DNA of 64,000 bases from Hexactinellida sp. DTS-2022 (taxonomy: Eukaryota; Porifera; Hexactinellida): assembly GCA_028753945.1 (NCBI GenBank), contig JAPNXP010000005.1, forward strand, positions 4,774,001 to 4,838,000. The letters run 5' to 3'. A program made the position numbers and the translations under genes. The notes beneath the pieces are model-generated. The model was not told where the DNA came from. It did no database searches and saw only the letters and a program-made list of their open reading frames with translations. Below, one piece after another: positions 42,309-52,600 of this stretch. How positions within the stretch are numbered: position 1 is the first letter of the stretch; each line of letters starts with the position of its first letter.

Positions 42309-42567
42309 GGAAACATTTTATAACTTTGTAGTTTGTTTCAACAACACAACTTACTCTCGTTCTATATTAATAACCCTGAACTCAAACTTGTATTACAGCC
42401 AAGTTAGTATCCAATTAATTAAATTAAATTCCGTATATCGAATGGGATCTATGTGTATTTATATTCCACACTGAAATATTATGAATAAGTAAAACACCTA
42501 AAAACAAATGTACAAAATATTTAGAAGAAAAAAAAACATCAAAATAATATCAAATCCCAACCTGTGA

Positions 42568-45500
42568 TTAATCTCTGGTTATACACTCACAAAGAGAGTT
42601 TGGCAGATGTGCCAGTATATTAGGCGTGTCCTTAGGAGACTGATCAGAAGCTATATGCAGTACGTCTTTGAGAGATACTCGCATTAGTAGGGACTTTAAT
42701 TCCCTGTGAGACAAGCGAGGGCACTTCTCTAGTAGGATAGCGGCAATACCGGTCACGTGGGGACCAGCGAATGAGGTACCAGTAAAGGTATCCGTACAGG
42801 TAGGGCAGGACATAGAGGCAGATTTAATCGCCTTTCCTAGATGAGAATTTAGCATAAAATATGTTAGATAGTTTGACTGCAAGGAATTAACCAGGAGCGA
42901 GAAATTTGGAACCTTCTCCCATACCGTAACATTAATTAGTGATTTAGGCGTATGAAAATTGGATTAGACCAGGATTAGGAGCTTATTTATAAATAAGTAG
43001 AACTTGGTTATAATGTACCTGGGTTAGTACGTACTAATATATTTTAACCAAGTTTATAAAGCAGTATGTATTTCTGTGTAGGGTAAATTCGGTACTTATT
43101 TTCCTTTCCCAAGGGGGTATGTTATAACCGAGTTCTACTGTAATAGATTGTACCGAACGTACCTGGAGCGAATATATCAATACATTCTCCGTAATTGCTT
43201 ATCCTCATCACAGTTTGCGAAGGAGTAGAGCCTCCCACCACGATAGGAAGACTGAGATTAGCCGGTAGATACCCGCAAGCAGATTTAGCATCATTCCCAG
43301 CTATAGTAACGAATATACAGCCAGAAGAAACCAGCTTCCTAATAGTGTTAGCTAGTGTGTATCTCCATCCAGCTACTGAGTGCCGCATGACACTGAATAC
43401 AGAAGCAGACACGATACAGGGCGTGCTGTGACGCTGTAATTCTCTATGACTATAAATAGAATAATCTAGAATAACAAGGATGATGGATATAGAGTCAATA
43501 TCCGTTAAAATTCGATCATTAGATACCGGATATAAGAACACCGGTTATAAGAACATGTCGGTTATAAGAACACTATATGCAGTTCCCGATGATGTTCTTA
43601 TATCCGGGATCCACTGTACTCGTTAATTTGAACATTGCTTAATTCGACCAAATTTATTTTCCCTTGGAAGCACCTCCTATTCAAAATCGGTTTTATAATT
43701 CGAACATTCGCTAATTCTACTAATAATATTTTCCCCTTAATAATAATTCGAATTAACGGATACTGACTGTAGTAGATTCAAACCTTAAAATCTGTTCAAT
43801 CCCATCAGCAAACATTCCCCAGCTGCCTGATATATCTGACTTTAGAATTCTTACAGAGAACATGTCTACTCCAGGCGCTACGCCCACCTCTCTCCCTCCT
43901 ATGACCCCTGATACTCCCGTCCCGTGTCCGTGGGTATCTGCCCCCTTCTGATCTTCATTGAAATACTACATATATACAATAGACTCTGCTTAATAGGGCC
44001 ACTGGTTAATATATTATCTGCTTAAACAGGTCAAAATTTCACAGGATTTATAGGACGGAATTACATTTTGGCATAGAATATCTTCGATTAATAGATTTAT
44101 CCGCTTAATCGGGTCAAAATTTCACAGGATTTATAGCCCGGAATTACATTTTGGCTTATGATACTCAAATAAATCTCCTCTATACTCACTCTATAATAAT
44201 AAATAAAGGGAAAATTCCAAAAATAGTCTAGTTTTGTATAAAATTCCAAATATACCGTATTTATTCGAATAGTAGCCTCTATTCGAATAATCGCCTACCT
44301 CCAATAATCGCCCCCCTAAAGTAGCAAATAAAAATTTATTACTGCTACCCGGAGTAAACATTTACACCTAATATAACTCACAATACGATTATCAACGGAT
44401 TATCATAATTAAATTGTAATAAAATGTGATATTCTAGTAAATTGCTCAAAATTATTGGTCGAAAAATGGAGTAAAAAACAATAATCGCCTAGGCTACTAT
44501 TCGAATAAATACGGTACTCAAGTTTTATTGGATTATTCCAAATGTGCTCAAGATTTCAATAAATACTAGTTTCAATAGTCCAACAAAACTTGAGTATATT
44601 TGGAATAATCCAATAAAACTTGAGTATAATTGGAATTTTAGAAAAAACGACTATTTTTGGAATTTTCCCATAAATAAATATACGTATTCGTGACCTACGT
44701 TTCGACGTATTGTATTACACATAGCTAATTAAATAAAAGAAGTTGAACCTAAACCCAAAGTTAATTTATTCTTATATTATTATATTTTCCTCTAGTAAAA
44801 TAGAATATTGAAATAATAATGATTACACTATTAAACTCGTATTATGTCATATTTAAATAAATAATTCCTCTAAGCAATGATGTGTGTGATTACACAAGAC
44901 AATCATTATGTCTACACAGTCAATTCGTAACCATTTATAAACAGCACTAACCTGATCTACAATATCAAACCCAGGGTACTGTGCCCTGCCTGCAAACTGC
45001 TCATGCTCATACATTATTCCTGTGTCCATCACATATACTGATACAGACCTGCCTGTCAAGCCATGTGGCCTATTGAGACAGCCATCCGATCTCCCACTCC
45101 CATCCAGGGTATCGAGATTCCAACAAGCGGTCTTTTGAAGACAGCCTTCAGATGAGTCCTGAGAAATATATTAAAATATAGTACAGTATAGTACAAGTGA
45201 ACTCCCGTTATAACCAAGTCGGATATAACGAAATAACCGCTTATAATGAAATAGAGATTTTCCCCCAGAGCACTAAATGCATTAATTATTACCTGCATAT
45301 AATAACGAAGGAATTTATAGGTCCTAAGCACTTCGTTATAACGAGAGTTCACTATACTGTATAGTGATTAACCCAGATTTTATATATAAAATATCAAAAA
45401 TGATAACAGAATAATAATATTAGAATATCTTTTTAATATTATCACTCATTAAAGATAGAGTTATTGTTCTTGAGTTCGCATCGACAACAACTCCTCTTGG

Positions 45501-48500
45501 GATATTCAACTGTCCGGGCAGACACATTCCTTTGCTCCCAATTTGGCACACGAATTCACCACAAGGAGAGTACACTACGATACGATCATTAGATTGGTCA
45601 CAGACTATAAAACAACCCGTGTTATCAATAGCGAAATAATTCGAAAATATTGATTCTCCTTCGAGCAAAGAGGCAACCAATTCGCCTGTAAACGCAAATA
45701 CCTTCAAACAACAGAAATCTAACACATAAATCTTATCATTGAATACGTTAATATCTTTAGGATCTCGTAGCTCAAGGTGCTTATACTGGAAATAGTAAGG
45801 GGGAGAATGTGTGAACACGATAACGCGACTATTCCCACTGTCACACACGTACACATCGCCGTTTGAATCTGAGTTAATACCTTTCGCATACTGGATTTTA
45901 TATAAACCGCCGTTTAGAAAGGTTATAAAATCTCCGATTAAACTAAACACACCCACTTCACTCGTGTCGTAATCGCTAACAAATACAAACGCCCCAAATA
46001 TAGTGAGATTGTATGGGAATAAGAAATTGATTTTCTGTGTAGAAAGAGGGAATTTGAACAGAAAATCAGCTGATTCAGAATAAACTTTTACCTCTAAAGT
46101 GTAAAGTTCAGCGACGTATATTTGCTGTGTTATAGGTTCAACACATACCCCTGAGGGATTTCTTAATTGTCTGTCTGCTATGCCTTCACTCACAGAAGCA
46201 ATAATTGGGTGTTGGATTCTAGATAAGTCTCGTGACGGTTTAAGAGTTGAATTAGTTGGTACTGCATTCATTTATCTAATATGAAATGAAATCTACACTT
46301 TATATCTTAGTTGCATACATTAGTCACAAGAACTTAATTAAGTCATATAGAGTAATCTTTATTTTAATAAGTAAATAAGGAAAAAGCTGCAAATAATTAT
46401 AATCATTTGTTGATAGGTAAAATCCAATTGTTTTAAAATGAGAAGGGATAGAGTATGATTGATATTTTCCCTGTAGTTAATAATGAAGGTAAGATACATT
46501 ACGTAAGGCCCATTAAGGATATCAAGTGTCCGAATAAATATATGTATACTTTCAAGTATAAATTGAGTTTCAAATGACCAAATTTAAGAAAAATTCTTTG
46601 ATACTAGCTATCTAAATGGAGGTTAAACAGTTGGCTTGTGAGTCCTGTCAAAAGATGACAACCATGACGTATATACTGGAGTGCGGTCATATTAAATGCG
46701 AAAATTGTCTCGGGGGTTGTGTACCAGGGGCGGGAAAGGTGACAGGGAAATCTTGTAATGCATGTAGTCACCGGAATAATAACCTGGATACAGGAGTGCA
46801 AGGAAGGAATTTCCTCCATGAGCATTTGAATCATTTAACAGAGGTCGCGGACAATTTCCTCACTGAACATACAAACGCGAAATGTGATTTGTGCATAGCA
46901 GATGATCGACACCAGCCAGAGTTCTATTGCTTCGATAAAAATCGGTATTATTGTAAGCAACACTTTAAGAACCATAATGAATACAAAGACTGTGTGTTTC
47001 TTAACAGAAATGAATTGTTGGAAGGGAAATTCCAGCTCCTTAAAGAGCGAAGAAATGCAATAGATCCAATGTGTTGTGAGCATCCAAAATTCTACGCAGA
47101 ATATCTGTGTTGTGGAAATTTCATTTGTCAAAAGTGTAAAGAGAATCGTCATCAGGGTCACAAGTGTTTGAGCGCAAAGAATGCTATTGAACAAACGAGG
47201 GATTTATTGGAGGAAGAGAAGAGATGTGTGGAAAAGCGCAGAAACGATGTACAAGTTGAGGTACAATATTTACAAACTAAGTATGATAAATATAAACAAT
47301 CTTACAGAGAAGAGGACAAGCATGTGAGAGCTGAATTTAACGCACAAATAGAAAGTCTAATATTTGAGAGAGACCAAAAGCTGAAAAAAATGGAACAAGA
47401 ATACGAAGGGAAAGTTGCTAAATTGGATGATGAGAAGGAACGAAATGAAGATACGATCCAGAGAATAAACAGGTTCGATAACATAACCACGCTATACATA
47501 CAAATCCTACCACATTCGGAACAGATTTCAAACACCAGTTCTATAAAGAAAATGCTACAAACAGTCAAAGCTATAGAAAAACCACCGACAAAACCTATTA
47601 AATATCCGGACTCACCTCGTGTCAACGATAAAGCAAACAGAAAACGCTCACACACAATAAACTGTGACACTTTGATAATCCCTTGTCCACCACACACCAA
47701 AGCGCTATCTGGCATAACAGTAGACAGAAATAACAATATATACGCCGCAGATCCTACTAGCAAGTCTATATTAGTATTCAGTCCCAAGGGGGAATTGAAA
47801 ACCGAATTAGCCACACCCTGTGCCTCGATACAGAATCTATGCTACTTCAGTGAGAGAATAATATTCTCCACGAGTGATGATAATAAAGTATACCAACTCT
47901 CCATTAACAATGGTAACGTTAAAGAGGTATCCGAGTATTTCCTATTCATCAAAGGAAAGCCGTTCATAAAGCCACAAGGAATGGCCACCAGTTTGGATGG
48001 GAAATTGCTATACGTTTGTGATGAATCTGACAACCAAATACATATCCTAAACGAGAGACTTAACAAAGTAAAGGCAATTAGTGGGATAGAAGATCCGTGT
48101 GCAATTACAGTGGCACCGAATTTTAACATTTACGTGCTGTGCAGGGGAAATAAAGTGTGGGTGATAGATAACAAATCGACAATGAACTGTATTAACATAG
48201 GCGATGTAACGTCTCAATCAAGCTACATAGCAACTAATAGACTGAGTCAAATCCTGATTAGTAACACGAGACAGCACTCAATCAATGTCTACAGCCCTAG
48301 TGGGCAAAGAGAGAGATCGTTTGCAGGCTATTCAGAGACAGATAGGATCAGTAATCCAGTTGGGATTGCTGTTGACGAAAAGGGAAGGTTAATAGTAGCC
48401 GAGTTAAACAGTAGTCAAATCAAAGTGTTTCCTACCTCTGTATTCCAGCATGCAAGTTAACTTATTTAGCCTGTGTTTTGTAATAATAAATGTAACAATA

Positions 48501-48976
48501 CTAAACCATAACTAATAGTTTGGAAATGAATTGTTATTAAATTAATCATAAAAAATAATATTAATAACAATATACCTCATAACAATCTTTCGCAGAGCTG
48601 GCACCAGACTGTACAGTATAATCCTCTTGTATGTAGGATATAAGCTTACTCATTAACACCTAAATTGAATAGTAATTAATGATTATAATAGGGGATATAT
48701 TTCACTTACAATTGAGATTATATTTGGTGATATCCTAGCTGTGAAACCCAAATGTGTTCTGTGAGATTTCGCGATTAGTTTAAACTCATTATTCTCGGAG
48801 ATTTTCCTAACAGATCGAATGAGACTTTCTCTTGAAGAAAGAGGTGCGCTTCTCTTGAGGACGACAGAATACATTCCTGAGTAGTCATGAGGGCTAGGCG
48901 AGTAGTATAGAGGGGCAAAGCTGTATATGCAGGGTAACCAGATGAGAGATAGGAATGCAGTACCTCCTAACCACAT
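42568..48976 (-). CDS. Secreted subtilisin-family protease, proteinase K/PCSK9-like
   Basis: Six exons: 48976-48710, 48659-48576, 45158-44952, 43965-43784, 43449-43163, 42836-42568; 1296 bp, 431 aa, all phases fit. Exon 1: signal peptide (GTAFLSLIWLPCIYSFA) and first part of an I9 prodomain (YSVVLKRSAP..., THLGFTARIS); exon 2 finishes it (SYIQEDYTVQ). Catalytic Asp162 (VMDTGI), His200 (DTHGHGTGVSG), oxyanion Asn299 (TIAGND) and Ser364 (GTSFAGPHVTGIAA) are all present, so it should be active. GECIDIFAPG, the CPTCTDTF loop and the tail NILAHLPNSL recall PCSK9, but the Cys-rich C-terminal domain of PCSK9 is absent and the active-site words are nearer proteinase K/cerevisin. Intron 2 (45159-48575) encloses two NHL genes. 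The tail converges on C2CD3 with 259 bp between stops. Confidence 0.87.
42883..43143. repeat. Family M repeat plus family I MITE
   Basis: M 42883-42990, I 42993-43143; fill the last intron of the subtilase gene. Confidence 0.65.
43512..43772. repeat. Family D MITE followed by family K MITE
   Basis: D 43512-43620 and K 43620-43772 (CTCGTTAATTTGAACATTGC / GAATTAACGGATACTGACTG); subtilase intron 4. Confidence 0.6.
44208..44669. mobile_element. MITE inserted within a MITE, both with clean ends
   Basis: Outer element: 21-bp perfect inverted ends GGGAAAATTCCAAAAATAGTC, flanked by identical 9-bp ATAAATAAA (44199-44207 and 44670-44678). Inner element 44255-44514: inverted ends CCGTATTTATTCGAATAGTA (and on), flanked by TA. 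Subtilase intron 3. Confidence 0.85.
45180..45360. repeat. MITE, family C
   Basis: GTGAACTCCCGTTATAACCA / CGTTATAACGAGAGTTCACT; starts about 22 bp upstream of subtilase exon 3. Confidence 0.75.
45420..46271 (-). CDS. NHL-repeat beta-propeller protein, no RING/B-box
   Basis: 283 codons, single exon, almost entirely NHL blades: QLRNPSGVCVEPITQQIYVA, FPYNLTIFGAFVFVSDYDTS, YAKGINSDSNGDVYVCDSGN, LRDPKDINVFNDKIYVLDFC, YFAIDNTGCFIVCDQSNDRI and NIPRGVVVDANSRTITLS. About six blades, enough for one closed propeller. No signal peptide. It sits in intron 2 of the subtilase gene on the same strand as the host, and back-to-back with the TRIM-NHL gene (start codons 345 bp apart), so the two could share a divergent promoter. 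It looks like a truncated TRIM-NHL paralogue; whether it is expressed cannot be judged from sequence. Confidence 0.72.
   Translation of the reverse strand: MNAVPTNSTLKPSRDLSRIQHPIIASVSEGIADRQLRNPSGVCVEPITQQIYVAELYTLEVKVYSESADFLFKFPLSTQKINFLFPYNLTIFGAFVFVSDYDTSEVGVFSLIGDFITFLNGGLYKIQYAKGINSDSNGDVYVCDSGNSRVIVFTHSPPYYFQYKHLELRDPKDINVFNDKIYVLDFCCLKVFAFTGELVASLLEGESIFSNYFAIDNTGCFIVCDQSNDRIVVYSPCGEFVCQIGSKGMCLPGQLNIPRGVVVDANSRTITLSLMSDNIKKIF
46616..48460 (+). CDS. TRIM-NHL protein: RING, two B-boxes, coiled coil, NHL propeller
   Basis: 614 codons, single exon. RING-like finger at about 8-53 (CESC..CGHIKCENC..CNAC), B-box 1 at about 90-122 (CDLC..YYCKQHFKNH), B-box 2 at about 153-186 (CCEHPKFYAEYLC..FICQKC..HQGHKC), coiled coil about 190-295, then NHL blades from about 370 (LSGITVDRNNNIYAADPTSK, PQGMATSLDGKLLYVCDESD, NPVGIAVDEKGRLIVAELNS). 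This is the architecture of TRIM2/3/71 and Drosophila Brat/Mei-P26 relatives: E3 ligases and RNA-binding repressors. No filamin domain is seen between coil and NHL. The RING has an 18-residue insert before its last Cys pair, so E2 binding is uncertain. Intronless, nested antisense in subtilase intron 2. Confidence 0.9.
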   Translation: MEVKQLACESCQKMTTMTYILECGHIKCENCLGGCVPGAGKVTGKSCNACSHRNNNLDTGVQGRNFLHEHLNHLTEVADNFLTEHTNAKCDLCIADDRHQPEFYCFDKNRYYCKQHFKNHNEYKDCVFLNRNELLEGKFQLLKERRNAIDPMCCEHPKFYAEYLCCGNFICQKCKENRHQGHKCLSAKNAIEQTRDLLEEEKRCVEKRRNDVQVEVQYLQTKYDKYKQSYREEDKHVRAEFNAQIESLIFERDQKLKKMEQEYEGKVAKLDDEKERNEDTIQRINRFDNITTLYIQILPHSEQISNTSSIKKMLQTVKAIEKPPTKPIKYPDSPRVNDKANRKRSHTINCDTLIIPCPPHTKALSGITVDRNNNIYAADPTSKSILVFSPKGELKTELATPCASIQNLCYFSERIIFSTSDDNKVYQLSINNGNVKEVSEYFLFIKGKPFIKPQGMATSLDGKLLYVCDESDNQIHILNERLNKVKAISGIEDPCAITVAPNFNIYVLCRGNKVWVIDNKSTMNCINIGDVTSQSSYIATNRLSQILISNTRQHSINVYSPSGQRERSFAGYSETDRISNPVGIAVDEKGRLIVAELNSSQIKVFPTSVFQHAS

Positions 48977-49627
48977 GCTACTAACTGATCAACTACAAAT
49001 AAATATTATACAAGTAGATAAGTATACACATAAACCTTGGATATAATATAAAATTATTCAGATGTATTTTAAAGATTATTTCCCAGAATTAGAATATAAT
49101 TCAAATTTAAGGGATTAATAAATAGGTTGGGACTCCATATCTAGTAAATTAAAACTTCAAAAACAGTGGATTCATTTTGAAATATAGGTTTATTAAAACC
49201 AAATTTTTGACACTAAATAATAGGAATAAATCGCACGATTTTAACAGCAGAATAAAAGAAACAAGTAAGCATTATTATTATCATCACAACACAAAGTAAA
49301 CAACTTTCTAAAACTACATATAATACAATAAACAGCTCTCACATCTACAAAATAATAATCACATAAAGTCGATCAGCTCATTAATATTAATTGTTATTGT
49401 GTGTACAAAGAGTGAGGCATACAACATACAGGAAAATACCCACACCTCGAAGTGATTTGTTAATTGCATGAGCGATGAAGGCGAAATATAGCAACCACTG
49501 TTATAAAAATGTGGACGGACTAAGCCATATAAAATTATACAAATTCAGGCATAAACAGTTCATTTATGACGACAATAAATAATACTATTTTGACCTGAAA
49601 TACAAAGAGATGGGGAAAGACAAGCAT
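48977..49627. other. Spacer between subtilase start and MBD2/3 stop
   Basis: 651 bp, AT-rich, no gene or clear element found. Confidence 0.6.
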
Positions 49628-52600
49628 TTAAGACGTTTGTGTATTTTCTGCATCAAGCAATTGTTTTTTGAGTTGTTCAATCCTCAACTGTTGTTTTCGA
49701 ATCGTATCCTGATAAATATCAGATTGATGTGAGTTTACTGTTGTTGTTGATAAGGTTGTTATTGTTGTTGGTGATGTTTGGTGTATAACTGGTCTGTTTA
49801 TTATTGGATTGGTAGCGTTTGGTCTGGTCAACTTTATCTGTGGTTGTTGGCTGTTATTAGGGTTTCCAATTGTATTTGGATTGAGTAATAAAACTAAAGA
49901 AAAGAGCAGTAAATATTTCCATTCAAGGGCTTAATTATATACGACCAACACCTTTTCAGAATAAATTCGGCTTCGCAAAGGTGAATTTAAAAGAGAATAC
50001 TTATCAACCGATCATCGGTAGCACCGATCATCGGCGTTTGTATTAAAAAACCTCGCTACTTTCTACCGATGATGTTTTTTATGAACTTAAAAAAACAATC
50101 GGCAGAAAGTAGCGAGGTTTTTTAATACAAACGCCGATGATCGGTGATACCGATGATCGGTGGATAAGTAAACTCAATTTAAAATATGACCTTGTTAGGG
50201 CCTGAAAATTATATTAGAAAATGTGTTGGCCGATTTAGTTTTTATAAAAGAATACTTTATAAAATATTCTACTATATATAATAATATAAAAGATTATATA
50301 ATAAGTTAATAACCATACACCATGCACCATATAAGTACATATTTTCTCGAGCCAAGGTATTCTTATATAACGTATCCATTGTATAAATAATTCCTATACA
50401 GTCAGTTAATAGATCTCCGCTTAATCGGGTCAAAGTAACCTGGTCCCGAGGTGACTCTATTTACATCTATTTACAAATTTAATGCCAAACACTACAAACC
50501 TTCCTGTCTGGATAGACTCGAGTTGTTGAGCACCAGTTTGCTGCCCGCTGTCTTGGCTTGCGTATGGTTTGGCACAATCTGAATAAGGTTAGTGCCGCTG
50601 GGCGGTGGAGCGGGCGCTTGAATGAAGTTGTGTGTCTGCGCTCTCTGCCCAATGCCTACCTGTAAGTTCTGAGGGACCTGGGTCTGTAGGATGTACACGG
50701 GATTAGAGGGGGGCTTGTTCGCCTGGATAGCAGTCGGTTTGCTGGGAATCGGCTTAGGCAGTCTTGGTTGCTGTAAAGTTGTGCAGTTTGGAAGAACCTG
50801 GAGTTGGTCAGGCTCAGATTTCGCGGGAGATTTTAGTAGCAGAGCATGCAGCTGATTCACAGTGGCAGGCGATAGATTGTGATTTGTATTTGACAATAGA
50901 TTAGGCGCTAAACCGGATGGGATTAGATTCAGTGAAAACGGGACACCCTGTGTGGGTTGGTGGATTCTAGTGGGCTGAAATATCCCCGGGCCGGTCATTG
51001 GAGGGCTTGCTATCTTGTTTAATATCTGGGCAGGGGGGAGGGAGTTGGTTTGCGTTGGCAAAACTTGTGGTTGCATATTGTCCGTTTGCATTTGGTTAGG
51101 TTGTATTATGATGCTGGTTTGAATTGGGTTAGGAGCGGGAGGAGTAACTATCTCGCCTAAGTAATTAAAGTGTAATATTATGTGAGTGGTACACAGGAAT
51201 ATAAATGGATTGACATATGTATATGAGAGGCAATAAATCTATATTTCATAGAAGAATTCTATACGAAAAGTAGATTTGAATACCCGGATATATTTGGCTT
51301 TATATAAGTGTAAATATTTAACTCGGAACAATCTACTATCTCCGTGATAGCTCTCTTAATAAAACTACAGTGAACTCTCGTTATAACCAAGTCGGAAATA
51401 ACGAAATGGAGATTTCCCCCCAGAGCTCTAAATGCATTAATTAATATCCGCTTATAACGAATATCCGGATATAACGAAGGAATAAACAGGTACCAAGCAC
51501 TTCGCTATAACGAGAGTTGACTGTATATACTTTTACTGTTGATATAATTAAGTTGTAAAATGAAACAAAATGAATCAGGGATGCCAACATACCTGTTTTC
51601 CCATCCACGGGATAGAAGCTCTTGAGTCTGTTGTCCCAGTGTCCCTGGAATAATCCGTTCTGTAGCAACTTTTCTGGCATAGTATCATCCGAGTTTGTAT
51701 GGTCAGGACGTACGTACTCGATTGGTAGTCGCATGACCCCACAGGTCTGTCTGAGTGGTTTCATCATTGATGCTTTTTTGAGAGAAGGAGAGAGAGTACT
51801 GAGCGGTCTAAATAAATATATTTTATAAAATAATATAATTGTGTCATATGAATATACTAGTCTGCCTATTTGAAATGTGGAAATAAAGGAAGCCAAATAA
51901 TTTGCCCACGTTTAAGGGAAAATGGGTTGGGAAGACAACGATGAATAAAATATGTATTAAATAAAATATATCAGTTGAATGGGAATAGATATAATATATG
52001 GTGGACTTTTAATAAGTTCAAATGAGCATACATATTTTATATAATTCTTAGAACAAGTATTAATTATCATTCAACTATGGGATAATATTAAACACCTATA
52101 GTAAGAGTTTACTGTCTAACACAGTAGTAAAGCGAAGTCGAGTAAGTCAATACTAAATTTCTTATCTACCTTGTAATGTTAATTTACTACAATGATGGTA
52201 GGGCAAATGATTGTTGTATTAATTAGCATGAATTTAGACTTGAGTGAACTGGAACAAATGTCGATTGAATAGAACTACATATCAAAACCGAATAATATAT
52301 ATAAATATGATTAACCATAGAATCCCTATAAATGCTAGTTACAGTATAAGAAATTCCAGATGTGTATAATGGTAACCACAATGTCATGAAAGGAATGGGC
52401 AAAATGTGGATTCATGTTCATTTCGGATAATTGTTCATTCTCGGTTCAATAAAGCAAATAATTGCAACATAATTAATTGATTATACATCTAAATTATTTT
52501 AACAATACAATCCATAGTTAAAACTTACGATTTGGGACTTTCTTCTTGTGGAATGTTCCTTGGTGATCTTCTCGGAGATTTGACTGTTGTAGTTCGATTC

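Noticed and set aside
40231-42316. Several minus-strand open frames across the last C2CD3 exon
   Set aside because: Shadows of the 925-codon coding exon; no protein-like motifs.
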